A DNA stretch of 64,000 nt from Mesorhizobium sp. SARCC-RB16n (GTDB taxonomy: Bacteria; Pseudomonadota; Alphaproteobacteria; Rhizobiales; Rhizobiaceae). Both the position numbers and the translations under genes were made by a program. Below the pieces are notes generated by a model. The model was not told the DNA's origin. It searched no databases and worked only from the letters and a program-made list of their open reading frames with translations. Each line of letters opens with the position of its first letter. Position 1 is the stretch's first letter. Location: assembly GCF_008520305.1 (NCBI RefSeq), contig NZ_ML703270.1:135644-199643 (forward strand), given 5' to 3'. Shown one piece after another: positions 26,065 to 35,280 of this stretch.

Positions 26065-26156
26065 ATTCCGGAAAAAACCATGACCAACAGACGATCGCAG
26101 CATTGGTTCGGCAGCCACGCGCCGCAGCCGCGTCGCCCCATGTCCTGCCGGCGGAC

Positions 26157-26858
26157 CTAGAGTGCCGACCTCGGGCCAGGTTCGTCAGCCGAGAAGGTCG
26201 GCGGCGACTTTCGAGCGTGTTGCGGAACGACGTCTCGATATGATGTTCCATTGCTTGCCGCACCTTCGGCGTCACGACGCCTCAGTGCGTTGAGAATAGC
26301 TTCATGCTGCTCGATCGTCTGTTCGCCATAGCCAGGCTTGGGAATGGCGAGGTAGCGGCCGCGATTCATCTGCGCCTTGGAGATGTCGACGGCTCGCCAG
26401 ATTTTCGGTAGGCCGCAGATCTCGGCGATGGTGCGGTGGAAGACGTCGTCGAGCTGGATCGCGGTGGCATATCTGCCGCGCGCCATGGCGAGCCGGTGCG
26501 CCGCCATATTGTCCTCCAGAAGCTCGCCGGCTTCCGGGGTAAATTTGGCAGCCGCGCGCCTGGCACTCTCCATTTCCAGCGCCCGCCGGATGACATAGGC
26601 TTCTTCCAGATCGACGCGGTTGATTTGTGCGACATAGGTGCCGGTCTGCGCCAGGATCGTGACCAGGCCTTCGTCGCTTATGCGCTTGACCGCTTCGCGC
26701 ACCGGTGTGCGCGAGACGCCGAGGGCTTCCGCGATGGCCACCTCGTTGATGACCTCTCCCGGCTTCATTTGTCCGACCACGATCAGATTGCGGATCCTGT
26801 TATAGATTTGATCGCGCAGTGGCAGTGCCCGATTGAGCGTCGAAGGGTCCAGGTCCAT
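26157..26858 (-). CDS. GntR family transcriptional regulator with scrambled C-terminus
   Basis: 233 residues. The N-terminal winged helix reads DQIYNRIRNLIVVGQMKPGE then INEVAIAEALGVSRTPVREAVKRISDEGLV, followed by an FCD domain (YVIRRALEMESARRAAA, DDVFHRTIAEICG, IEQHEAILNALRRRDAEGA). After GA the frame leaves the family pattern. The +1 frame continues as VRQAMEHHIETSFRNTLE, and the third frame then reads VAADLLG with its own stop at 26187-26185, the normal FCD ending. Two indels (near 26261-26268 and 26207-26215) therefore replace about 20 C-terminal residues. DNA binding is probably retained. Ligand unknown. Confidence 0.82.
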   Translation of the reverse strand: MDLDPSTLNRALPLRDQIYNRIRNLIVVGQMKPGEVINEVAIAEALGVSRTPVREAVKRISDEGLVTILAQTGTYVAQINRVDLEEAYVIRRALEMESARRAAAKFTPEAGELLEDNMAAHRLAMARGRYATAIQLDDVFHRTIAEICGLPKIWRAVDISKAQMNRGRYLAIPKPGYGEQTIEQHEAILNALRRRDAEGAASNGTSYRDVVPQHARKSPPTFSADEPGPRSAL

Positions 26859-27059
26859 GAGAAATCCGTGTCTTCGTCCGCCAGAACGGTCAAGATATAT
26901 TAGGATGTCGACTGAAATGCACTCGATACAAGTGTGCGTGTGGCCGGGACGCGCGCAACCGTCGATCCGTCCGTCGACTATCCCAGGTGAAAGCTTACGC
27001 GCAATTTACGACCATCGGTTACATCAGTTCCTGTCTGATTCGCGCCCGACAGGAACATC

Positions 27060-27545
27060 ATGAGCAAAGCCCTGACGACCTTCGCACTCGTCGCCGTGCT
27101 GACCGGCTTGCTCATGGCGTTGAGCCTTACGGTAGCCAGGCACGGCTATCCCTATGGGGCGATCGGTGTAAGGCGGCTCGACGGCATCGCCGACGCCGGC
27201 ATGTTCATCCCGCTTGCCGCGGCCTATTTCTTCAGCGGGCTTTTGATGATGATCCTGCCGATCCGGGCGGCGAGCATTGTCCTGACGCACATCGCCGACG
27301 CTCTTTTCTGGACCACGGTCGTGCTGTTAGCGGCCATCATCGGCTGCCTCGTCGCCAGATGGGCCTTTGGTCAGTGGGACGTCTTGCGGGCGTTGCTGAA
27401 CTGGCGCTTCCTGTTTGCGGCCGCGATCATCGGCTGCCATTTCGTCATGAACGAGTTGCGCCGCAACGTGCTGCTGCGCAGCCTGTTCTTCGTGATCTTT
27501 GCCGCCGCGACGCTGGCTTGCCTGTTCTGGTCGTTTGCGCTCTGA
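27060..27545 (+). CDS. Small inner-membrane protein of unknown function
   Basis: 161 residues with about five hydrophobic segments: 5-26, 48-68, 72-100, 118-132 and 140-160. Between the first and second lies HGYPYGAIGVRRLDGIADAGM, probably periplasmic. No transporter or enzyme signature was recognised. The ATG at 27060 has only a weak upstream GACAGGAA. The gene lies between the GntR regulator (divergent) and the sarcosine oxidase operon (convergent), with no evident partner. Confidence 0.72.
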   Translation: MSKALTTFALVAVLTGLLMALSLTVARHGYPYGAIGVRRLDGIADAGMFIPLAAAYFFSGLLMMILPIRAASIVLTHIADALFWTTVVLLAAIIGCLVARWAFGQWDVLRALLNWRFLFAAAIIGCHFVMNELRRNVLLRSLFFVIFAAATLACLFWSFAL

Positions 27546-27561
27546 GTGCGATTGTGGCCGC

Positions 27562-28104
27562 TTAACTCCGGGATCCGGCGGCAACGTTGCCGGCAGCCAT
27601 TTCCATCCACGTCCAGAGATAGGCTGCAAGACCGCGATCGACATGGATGCGCAGCTTGCTCTCATGGCGATAGACGATGGCGCTGATGCCGGCGAAAGAA
27701 AGCGCCGCACTGGCACTTGGCTGCCTGGGATCGAGCGTCGTTCCACGCGCGATGAAAGCATCAAGTGCCGGGCCTTCGGCCTCGAATACCAGCAGCCCGG
27801 CGCCGATGGTCGTCACCGCGAAGCCTTCCGCGTGCCAACCTGCGGCAATGGCAAGCGGCGCGTTCGACACCACGAGCAGCCGGTCGCGCGCCAGCCGCGC
27901 CGCATAGCGCTCACCTTGCGCCGCGCCAAAGGCACCCACCACGCCTTCCGCCTTCACGCCGGATACAAGCGCCCAGGCGTCGAGGTCGCCGCTGACCAGC
28001 AACTGGTCGAGGCCAAGGACCGCGCGCACCACGAGGTCGGGTGCATCGATGGCTGCCGAGCGCCAATCCGGCGCGACAGACCATTTTTCCGCGAGGTCAC
28101 GCAT
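27562..28104 (-). CDS. soxG: Sarcosine oxidase gamma subunit
   Basis: 180 residues from ATG at 28104, overlapping the alpha-subunit stop by 8 bases. The frame upstream of this Met is a shadow of soxA. Weakly conserved family pattern: RDRLLVVSNAP, EGPALDAFIARGTTLDP, and the C-terminal VDRGLAAYLWTWMEMAA. SoxG is the small structural subunit of heterotetrameric sarcosine oxidase, which oxidises sarcosine to glycine, delivering the methyl as 5,10-methylene-THF and making H2O2. It is last in soxBDAG. The identification rests on gene order as much as on sequence. Confidence 0.88.
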   Translation of the reverse strand: MRDLAEKWSVAPDWRSAAIDAPDLVVRAVLGLDQLLVSGDLDAWALVSGVKAEGVVGAFGAAQGERYAARLARDRLLVVSNAPLAIAAGWHAEGFAVTTIGAGLLVFEAEGPALDAFIARGTTLDPRQPSASAALSFAGISAIVYRHESKLRIHVDRGLAAYLWTWMEMAAGNVAAGSRS

Positions 28105-30982
28105 TGAGCCGGTCTCCCGCCGGGTCGTAGGCGCAAGGGGCGGCGATCGTCGCCGTCCTGTGCTTGCCGAGATGTTGGATTTCGATCGTTTCGCCGTGCC
28201 GCGCTGCACCCCGTTCGATCAGGCCAAGCGCAATGGGCTGGCCAAGGGCGGGGCTCTCGTAGCTGGAGGTGACAAAACCGATGCTGTGCAGCTTGCCGCC
28301 GCGCCGCTCGACACCATGCGCGCCGGTGGCAAGTGCTGCTTCGCCCTGCGGCACCGTCAACCCGACCAACTGCATGCGGTCGGGCCGCGAAGCCTCCTCG
28401 GTGAACAGCGAGCGGCGGCCGACATATTCGGTTTGGCGTTTGGTGCGAGGCCCATCGCTGCCGAGATCATGTGGCAGCGTGGTGCCGTCAGTGTCCTTGC
28501 CGATGACGATGAACCCCTTCTCGGCACGCAGGATCATCAGCGCTTCCAGCCCGATGAGAACGGCGTCGAACGCCTGGCCGGCTTGGCGCAGATGCGCCCA
28601 TAAAGGTTCGGCGCGATCCGCGCGGATCGAGATTTCGTAGCTCCTGTCGCCGGTGAAACTGACACGGGCAATTCGAACCTCGTCCCCGGCGTAGCTGCCG
28701 TGACCGATCGCCATATGCGGAAGGGCGGCATCGGCAAGTGAAAGGCCGAACCCCACCGTTTCGAGCAGCGTGCGGGCGTTCGGCCCGGAGACGGTCAGCG
28801 TCGCCATCTCCGATGTCGCGTTGTGGATGTAGACGGCGCCGCGCCCGAACCGATCCTGGCGCCACTCTTCCAGCCGGGCATGCACGGCGGCGACATGCGA
28901 GGACGAGCACGACACGACGAAGCGGTGTTCGTCCAGCCGCACCAGCACGCCGTCATCGAAGACCACGCCGTTCTCCGACAGCATGAAGCCATAGCGGCAG
29001 CGGCCCGGCCTCAGCGCCGACATGGTGTTGTAATAGAGGAAATCGACGAATTCGGCCGCCTTCGGTCCGATCACCTCGATCTTGCCGAGCGTCGAACCGT
29101 CGAACAGCGCGACCGATTGGCGCGCGCGAAAGGCCTCGTCCTGGATGGCGCGTACCGCGTCCGCGTTGCGACCCCCATAGTGAGCCGGCCGCAGCCAGCC
29201 GCCATATTCCTGGAAAACGGCACCGCCGGCGCGGTGGACGGTTTCCAGCGGCAGCCGGCGGACCGGCGCCATCAACTCGCCAACGCGCGCCCCGGCAAAG
29301 CTCGCCAACGGCACCGGCGTGAAGGGCGGGCGATAGGTGGTGGTGCCGACCTCCGGCACCGTGCGGCCGGTGATGCCGGCCATCAGTGCGAGGCCCGGCA
29401 GGTTGGAGGTCTTGCCTTGGTCGGTCGCCATGCCGAGCGTGGTGTAGCGCTTCAGGTGCTCGACCGAGACGAAGTTTTCGCGGGCCGCCAGTTCCACGTC
29501 CTTCACGGTGACGTCGTTCTGATAGTCGATCCAGATGCGTCCTTTCGAGCCAGGCATCGGCCAGGCGGCTACGATACCGGCTGTCGCTTCCGGCCCAGTG
29601 CTGCGCGGGATCGCCGCCTTCGTCTGGCCGAGCGATGCGGCGGCTTTCTCCGCGCTGGCGAACACTTCCGACAAGGAGACTGCGCCGGCGGCAGCCCCTG
29701 CAACGGCAATGCCGTCGACGGGATTGCCCGGCAGGAAGGCGGCACGGGCCTCGCTCCAGGCAAGCTTGCCCCTGGCCTGGCCAAAGAGATGAATGGTCGG
29801 CGTCCAGCCGCCTGAGACCAGCACGCAATCAGCATCGAGCCTGGTGCCGTCGTCCAGCGTCACGCCTTCGACGCGCAGCCTGCCGGCGGCGGAGGCAAGC
29901 GTCCGCCCCTTGAACTGCCGTACCTTGGCTGGCGCGACGGGCATGCCGTCACGCCTGATGTCGACAAGCGCGACATCGGCTCCGGCCTCGGCGATCGCCT
30001 CCGCAACCTCATAGGCGCTGTCATTGTTGGTGGCGATGACGACGCGCTTGCCGACCAGCACCGCATGGCGCCTGAGATAGGCGAGCGCGGCATCGGCCGA
30101 CATGATGCCAGGTAGATCGTTGTTGGCGAAAGGTAGCGGCCGCTCGATGGCGCCGGCCGCCAGCACGATCCGGCGCGGCCGGACCCGCCACAGCGTATCA
30201 GGCCGGCCATCGAATTGGCGCTGGTTCAGCCCAACCAGATTGTGGTCGTAGATGCCGAAGGCGGTGGTCGAGGGCAGGATCAGATGCCCCCCGCCGGCGA
30301 GCCCAGCGATCGTTGCTTCGACCCACTCGGCAGCCGGCCCGCCGTCGATATCGCCGGCGCGGTGGCCGAGCGACCCGCCCGGCTTCCGCTGGTCGTCGAC
30401 CAGCGTCACGGAGAGGTCCGCGTCGGCCGCCAGCTTGGCCGCCGCCAACCCGGCTGGCCCCGCGCCAACCACCAGCACGTCGCAATGATGGTTGACCTGG
30501 TCCGATGTGCCCGGCGATGTCCAGTCCGTATCGACCTTGCCAAGACCGGCCATGGCGCGGATGCGCGGTTCGAACATGTGCCAGTCCGGCCACATGAAGG
30601 TCTTGTAGTAGAACGCCGCCGGAATGAAGCGCGAGAAGCGGTCGAGGAAGGCGTTGCGGTCGGCCAGCGCATTGGGCGTCGCGTTGACGCTTTTCGCCAC
30701 CAGCCCCTCGCGCGCCGGCTCGGTCGTGGCGCGTGCGTTCGGCGTCGCCCGTGGGCCGCCGATATCGATCAGCGCGTTCGGCTCCTCGACGCCGGCACCC
30801 CAGATGCCGCGCGGCCGGTGGTATTTGAAACTGCGGCCGACGACCGCGACATCGTTGGCAAGCAGGGCGGAGGCAATGGTGTCGCCGACAAAACCGTCCA
30901 CGCTTGTGCCGTCGAAGCTGAAGCGGATCGGGCGCGAACGGTCGATGGCGCTGCCGCCAGTGGCGAGACGCGAGGCGGTCAT
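28097..30982 (-). CDS. soxA: Sarcosine oxidase alpha subunit
   Basis: 961 residues, the usual length. The N-terminus has a 2Fe-2S-ferredoxin-like fold without cluster (RFSFDGTSVDGFVGDTIASALLANDV). The central NAD-binding part carries VLVVGAGPAGLAAAKLAADAD (about residue 170-190) and IVLAAGAIERPLPF. The C-terminal third is a T-protein/GcvT-like folate-binding domain (EYGGWLRPAHYGG, LFDGSTLGKIEVIGP, GLEALMILRAEKGFIVIGKDTDG). The alpha subunit binds NAD and tetrahydrofolate and receives the methylene group. It overlaps soxD by 4 bases at 30979-30982 (coupling). Confidence 0.95.
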   Translation of the reverse strand: MTASRLATGGSAIDRSRPIRFSFDGTSVDGFVGDTIASALLANDVAVVGRSFKYHRPRGIWGAGVEEPNALIDIGGPRATPNARATTEPAREGLVAKSVNATPNALADRNAFLDRFSRFIPAAFYYKTFMWPDWHMFEPRIRAMAGLGKVDTDWTSPGTSDQVNHHCDVLVVGAGPAGLAAAKLAADADLSVTLVDDQRKPGGSLGHRAGDIDGGPAAEWVEATIAGLAGGGHLILPSTTAFGIYDHNLVGLNQRQFDGRPDTLWRVRPRRIVLAAGAIERPLPFANNDLPGIMSADAALAYLRRHAVLVGKRVVIATNNDSAYEVAEAIAEAGADVALVDIRRDGMPVAPAKVRQFKGRTLASAAGRLRVEGVTLDDGTRLDADCVLVSGGWTPTIHLFGQARGKLAWSEARAAFLPGNPVDGIAVAGAAAGAVSLSEVFASAEKAAASLGQTKAAIPRSTGPEATAGIVAAWPMPGSKGRIWIDYQNDVTVKDVELAARENFVSVEHLKRYTTLGMATDQGKTSNLPGLALMAGITGRTVPEVGTTTYRPPFTPVPLASFAGARVGELMAPVRRLPLETVHRAGGAVFQEYGGWLRPAHYGGRNADAVRAIQDEAFRARQSVALFDGSTLGKIEVIGPKAAEFVDFLYYNTMSALRPGRCRYGFMLSENGVVFDDGVLVRLDEHRFVVSCSSSHVAAVHARLEEWRQDRFGRGAVYIHNATSEMATLTVSGPNARTLLETVGFGLSLADAALPHMAIGHGSYAGDEVRIARVSFTGDRSYEISIRADRAEPLWAHLRQAGQAFDAVLIGLEALMILRAEKGFIVIGKDTDGTTLPHDLGSDGPRTKRQTEYVGRRSLFTEEASRPDRMQLVGLTVPQGEAALATGAHGVERRGGKLHSIGFVTSSYESPALGQPIALGLIERGAARHGETIEIQHLGKHRTATIAAPCAYDPAGDRLNA

Positions 30983-31245
30983 GCCGTATGCTCCTCGCCC
31001 AGCGCGGTCGAAGACAGCACCTCATGGGTGAGCGTGTCGCGCTCCATGACGAAGAACTCGCCGCAGTTCATATGCACCCAGATTTCGCGCGCCGCGCCTT
31101 TCGGATTGGAGCGCAGGTAGAGATAGTTGGCCCAGCGATCGATCGGCACATCGCCGCCATCCGGCCTGGCATTGCCGGCATCGCCGCCATAGTGGAATTC
31201 GGTTTCGTCGCGCGGACCGCAGAACGGGCAAGGAAAGAGCTGCAT
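30979..31245 (-). CDS. soxD: Sarcosine oxidase delta subunit
   Basis: 88 residues from ATG at 31245. It starts MQLFPCPFCGPRDETEFHYGG and later has NPKGAAREIWVHMNCGEFF; cysteines in CPFC and MNC with the nearby His form the zinc site of the SoxD family. It is the smallest subunit of heterotetrameric sarcosine oxidase. It lies 14 bases downstream of soxB and overlaps soxA by 4 bases. The longer frame upstream is a shadow of soxB. Confidence 0.93.
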   Translation of the reverse strand: MQLFPCPFCGPRDETEFHYGGDAGNARPDGGDVPIDRWANYLYLRSNPKGAAREIWVHMNCGEFFVMERDTLTHEVLSSTALGEEHTA

Positions 31246-31259
31246 GATTGCCCCTTGTC

Positions 31260-32513
31260 TCAGTGCGCGATGCCGGAGCCGGCCGCTTCGTCGATCAGCC
31301 GCCCTGTGGCGAAGCGGTCGAGATCGAAGGGCCGGCTGATCTCGTTGTGCTTGCCGGTCGCTAGCAGGTTCGCCAGCAGCGTGCCGCCGGCGGGGATCGC
31401 CTTGAAACCACCGGTGCCCCAACCGCAATTGAGGAACAGATTGGGCAGCGGCGATTCTCCGATGATCGGCGAGGAGTCAGGCACGACGTCGACAATACCA
31501 GCCCATTGCCGCATCAGCTTCAGTTGCCCGAAGATAGGGAACATCTCCAGCACCCCTGCGATCACCGTCTCCAGCGTCGGCAAATTGCCGCGCTGCGCAT
31601 AGGAAGGGATGCGGTCGAGCCCGCCGCCGATGACGATCTCGCCCTTGTCCGACTGGCTGACATAGACGCCGGTGCCGGGCGACAGCACCACCGTGTCGAG
31701 GATCGGCTTGACCGGCTCGGAAACGCAGGCCTGCAGCGCGTAGGAATTGATCGGCAGACGGAAGCCGGCTTTCCCCGCCAGCACTGAGGAATGCCCGGCC
31801 ACCGCCATCCCGATGCGCTCGCCGCGAATGGCGCCGCGCGTCGTCTGCACGCCGCGGCAGCGCCCGCCCCCGATGATGAAATCGGTGATCTCGCAGTTCT
31901 GGATGATGTCGACGCCGAGCCGGCTCGCCGCCCGCGCATAGCCCCACGCGACCGCGTCATGGCGCGCCGTGCCGGCGCGGCCCTGCCAGATCCCGCCAAA
32001 CACCGGAAAGCGCGCATAGGGAGAGAAATTGTAGATCGGCGCCACCCGGCGTACGTCCTCGGGCGAAAACAACTCCGCATCGATGCCGCTGATCTGCATG
32101 GCGTTGACGGTGCGCGCGCCGACTTCCATTTCGGCCGTCGAGTGGCACAGATTGACCATGCCGCGCTGCGACAGCATGACGTTGTAGTTCAGGTCCTTCG
32201 ACAGGCCTTCGTAGAGCCGGTGCGCCAGCCCGTAGAGCTCGACGCTTTGCGGGTAATAATAGTTGGAACGCACCACCGTGGTGTTGCGGCCGGTGTTGCC
32301 GCCGCCGATCCAGCCCTTTTCCAGCACGGCCACGCGGGCGATGTTGTGGTTCCTGGCCAGGTAATAGGCCGTCGCCAGCCCATGGCCACCGCCGCCGATG
32401 ACTATCGCGTCGTAGGACGGCTTCGGCTCGGGCGAGCGCCAGGCCTGTTTCCAGCCGGTCTGGCCGGCAAGCCCCTCCTTGAACAGCGACAAAGCGGAAT
32501 AGCGTCTGGTCAT
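31260..32513 (-). CDS. soxB: Sarcosine oxidase beta subunit
   Basis: 417 residues from ATG at 32513 (MTRRYSALSLFKEGLAGQTG). The FAD-binding GxGxxG is AIVIGGGGHGLATAYYLARNH (about residues 36-56). The subunit binds FAD and covalent FMN in known enzymes; the C-terminal NCGWGTGGFKAIPAGG is the typical active-site region. It is the first gene of soxBDAG, which uses sarcosine (from glycine betaine or creatinine breakdown). No glyA, folD or purU gene follows within the window. Confidence 0.95.
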   Translation of the reverse strand: MTRRYSALSLFKEGLAGQTGWKQAWRSPEPKPSYDAIVIGGGGHGLATAYYLARNHNIARVAVLEKGWIGGGNTGRNTTVVRSNYYYPQSVELYGLAHRLYEGLSKDLNYNVMLSQRGMVNLCHSTAEMEVGARTVNAMQISGIDAELFSPEDVRRVAPIYNFSPYARFPVFGGIWQGRAGTARHDAVAWGYARAASRLGVDIIQNCEITDFIIGGGRCRGVQTTRGAIRGERIGMAVAGHSSVLAGKAGFRLPINSYALQACVSEPVKPILDTVVLSPGTGVYVSQSDKGEIVIGGGLDRIPSYAQRGNLPTLETVIAGVLEMFPIFGQLKLMRQWAGIVDVVPDSSPIIGESPLPNLFLNCGWGTGGFKAIPAGGTLLANLLATGKHNEISRPFDLDRFATGRLIDEAAGSGIAH

Positions 32514-32845
32514 GGCGTGGCGGACAAGCCTGTTTCTAGGGAAAAAGCGGAGGTCATTGCGTGGTCTTTTCGCGCCGACGGCACGGTCATGCCCGCATCG
32601 TCTTGCCCTCTGGATCGTAAGGCGACGAAGCGATGACGCGCACACCTCTTTCGACGCCGACGATATGGGTTGTCAACTGCGTATCGACATCGGCCATCCT
32701 GTAGCACTCCACCCAGTCATCGGGCGTAATCTACCGGCGTTGTACATTAGTGTCTAGATCGGCGCGGCGGTTGCGTGCGCCGTTGACGACGATGCGAGCG
32801 AGAGCGCTTCTTGCGCTTCCTGGTCCAGGGGGGCTGTCGGGATGG
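32514..32845. other. Intergenic region upstream of soxB
   Basis: About 330 bases between soxB and the TetR gene, both read leftwards. No family-like frame is present. It presumably holds the sox promoter and the 3' end of the TetR transcript. No clear inverted repeat was noticed. Confidence 0.5.
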
Positions 32846-33505
32846 CTACCGGCTGCGGGGAACGGTTCTCTCGACGTAGCGCGAAAAATCCTCGACATCC
32901 TGCGCCGAAGGTTCCTGACCGGTGAAGCTGCGCAGATACGCGGCAACGTGAGGCAGACGGCTGCTCATCGGCTCGTTGAGTTCGAGCGAGTAGTAGCCGA
33001 TCTGCATGAAATAGAGCACGCGGGCGCGCACGAACGCGTCCTCTTCTTCATAGCCATGACGCATGAACATGCCGCGTATGGCCTTGACTCGCTCTTCATC
33101 GGCCTCGTCCAGCGCGCGCCTTGTCGCGGGGGAGCGGCGGGCCCAGGCCCTGATCGCGAAATCCAGCCGGGGATCGAACAGCTTTTCGTCCACCCAGCAT
33201 TCGAAAATGTTCATCACCCCGCGTATCACCGTCGCGGAAGGACGTTCGGCGCGCTCTACGATGAATCGGGTATTGGTCTGCCGCCAATGGTCGAGCAACT
33301 GGTCGAGCAGGTCCTGGCGGCTCTTGAAATACCAGTAGAAGCTCGAGCGCGAGACGTCGAGCTGCTGGCCTAGTGTCAGCACGCGGACGCGTTCGACGCC
33401 GTCCGAGATCAGGGTTTCAAGCGCGAGCTTCAGCCAGTCTTCGCGAGTGGCCTTGATGTTGCCGGTGGCGCCGGCACGCTGGATCGTCGTCTCGAGTGCT
33501 GCCAT
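32846..33505 (-). CDS. TetR family transcriptional regulator
   Basis: 219 residues from ATG at 33505; an ATG six codons upstream is also possible. The DNA-binding region is KLALETLISDGVERVRVLTL then GQQLDVSRSSFYWYFKSRQDLLDQLLDHW, with the typical YWYF turn. The ligand domain is helical, with RALDEADEERVKAIRGMFMRHG. It is read in the same direction as, and upstream of, soxBDAG and divergent from the aldehyde dehydrogenase gene, so it could control either. Regulators of this TetR subgroup (C-terminal domain rich in Tyr/Arg) are common near amine catabolic genes in rhizobia. Confidence 0.85.
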   Translation of the reverse strand: MAALETTIQRAGATGNIKATREDWLKLALETLISDGVERVRVLTLGQQLDVSRSSFYWYFKSRQDLLDQLLDHWRQTNTRFIVERAERPSATVIRGVMNIFECWVDEKLFDPRLDFAIRAWARRSPATRRALDEADEERVKAIRGMFMRHGYEEEDAFVRARVLYFMQIGYYSLELNEPMSSRLPHVAAYLRSFTGQEPSAQDVEDFSRYVERTVPRSR

Positions 33506-33781
33506 CAGCACGACGCATGACACGCCGCATCAGGCAAATCAAGGATATGGACATCTCTGTACAGAGCAATTCGGCCTTGACCCGGAGGCCTATCCACCGA
33601 TGTTAGGCGGATTGGTGCTCTACGCGGCGCTGTCTCCGCCGCATCGAAGGCATGAGCGCAGGCACGGGGACTTTTGTCGCGGCCTTCGAGCCCAGAGCAT
33701 GCTTTCCCGCAAGGCAATTGTCTGGCAAATACCACTCAGACAGATGCCGCCACGCGGCCAGCAGCCAGGGAAGGCAAGGAC

Positions 33782-35221
33782 ATGACAGCGTTTCGCAAGA
33801 ACCTCATCGATGGCGAATGGGTCGGCGATGCCGGATCCCGCAACATCAACCCCTCGGATACCGGCGATGTCGTCGGCGAATATGCCTCGGCGGGGGTCGA
33901 ACAGGCAGGCCAGGCGATAGCGGCGGCCAAGGCGGCGTTTCCGGCATGGTCCCGCTCCGGTCCGCTGGCACGCCATGCGGTGCTGAAAAAGACGGCCGAC
34001 GAGATCATGGCGCGCAAGGACGAACTTGGCCGCAATCTGGCGAGAGAGGAAGGCAAGACGTTGGCCGAGGGCATCGGCGAGACCATCCGCGCCGCCCAGA
34101 TATTCGATTTCTTTGCCGGCGAAACATTGCGCCTGTCGGGAGAGTTGGTGCCAAGCGTGCGGCCGGGCGTCGGCGTCGAGATCACGCGCGAAGCGGTTGG
34201 CGTTGTCGGCATCATCACGCCATGGAATTTCCCCATCGCCATTCCCGCCTGGAAGATCGCTCCGGCGCTGGCCCACGGCAACACGGTCGTCTTCAAGCCG
34301 GCCGAACTCGTTCCCGAGAGCGCCTGGTCCATCGTCGACATCCTGCATCGCGCCGGCCTGCCCAAGGGCGTGCTCAATCTCGTCATGGGCAAGGGCTCGG
34401 TGGTCGGCCAGGCAATGCTCGACAGCCCCGATGTCAACGCCATCTCCTTCACCGGCTCGGTGGGAACCGGCAAGCGCGTCGCCGCGGCAAGTGTCGAGCA
34501 CATGCGCAAGTTCCAGCTCGAGATGGGCGGCAAGAATCCGCTCGTCGTGCTCGACGATGCCGATCTTGCGGTCGCTGTCGACTGCGCGCTGAACGGCGCG
34601 TTCTTCTCGACCGGCCAGCGCTGCACGGCCTCGTCGCGTTTGATCGTCACCAACGGCATCCACGACCGTTTCGTCGACGCTCTCAAGGAGCGCATGGAAA
34701 AGCTGGTGATCGGCGATGCGCTCGATGCGCAGACCCAGATCGGTCCGGTGGTCGACGCGACCCAGCTCAAGCAGGACGAAGACTATATCGCCATCGGTGT
34801 CCGGGAAGGCGCCACGCTCGCCTTCGGCGGCGAACGGCTCGACCGCAAGACGCCGGGTTTCTATCTCAAGCCGGCGCTGCTGACCGAGGCCACCAACGCC
34901 ATGCGCAGTTCGCGCGAGGAGATTTTCGGGCCCGTCGCCAGCGTCATCCGCGTCAACGACTATGACGAGGCGCTTGCCGTCGCCAACGACACGCCGTTCG
35001 GCCTGACCTCGGGCATCTGCACCACCAGCCTCAAGCACGCCACGCATTTCAAGCGCAACTCCGAAGCCGGCATGGTGATGGTCAATCTGCCGACCGCGGG
35101 TGTGGACTTCCATGTTCCCTTTGGCGGGCGCAAGGGTTCGAGCTTCGGCCCGCGCGAACAGGGCCGCTATGCCATGGAGTTCTACACCACGGTAAAGACC
35201 GCCTATACGTTCGCGGGATGA
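33782..35221 (+). CDS. Aldehyde dehydrogenase, alpha-ketoglutarate-semialdehyde dehydrogenase-like
   Basis: 479 residues from ATG at 33782; the upstream extension of the frame is not conserved. It has ITPWNFPIAIPAWKIAPALA (NAD), catalytic Glu in LEMGGKNPLVV and Cys in FFSTGQRCTASSR, and EEIFGPVASVI. The pattern resembles class III alpha-ketoglutaric-semialdehyde dehydrogenases of non-phosphorylating pentose/glucarate pathways, which would suit the arabinose-type genes at 20-26 kb, but it may instead belong to amine catabolism next to soxBDAG. A DUF1349 gene follows after 60 bases. Confidence 0.85.
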   Translation: MTAFRKNLIDGEWVGDAGSRNINPSDTGDVVGEYASAGVEQAGQAIAAAKAAFPAWSRSGPLARHAVLKKTADEIMARKDELGRNLAREEGKTLAEGIGETIRAAQIFDFFAGETLRLSGELVPSVRPGVGVEITREAVGVVGIITPWNFPIAIPAWKIAPALAHGNTVVFKPAELVPESAWSIVDILHRAGLPKGVLNLVMGKGSVVGQAMLDSPDVNAISFTGSVGTGKRVAAASVEHMRKFQLEMGGKNPLVVLDDADLAVAVDCALNGAFFSTGQRCTASSRLIVTNGIHDRFVDALKERMEKLVIGDALDAQTQIGPVVDATQLKQDEDYIAIGVREGATLAFGGERLDRKTPGFYLKPALLTEATNAMRSSREEIFGPVASVIRVNDYDEALAVANDTPFGLTSGICTTSLKHATHFKRNSEAGMVMVNLPTAGVDFHVPFGGRKGSSFGPREQGRYAMEFYTTVKTAYTFAG

Positions 35222-35280
35222 TCCGGCGCGCCGGCTGACCGGCCGGCGAGCCGTCATCCCTCGAGAAACGGACCGGTGCG

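Noticed and set aside
24511-26118. 535-residue minus-strand frame opposite araH-like and SDR genes
   Set aside because: Spans two unrelated plus-strand genes and has no recognisable domain.
28823-29815. 330-residue plus-strand frame inside soxA
   Set aside because: Shadow of soxA; low-complexity translation.
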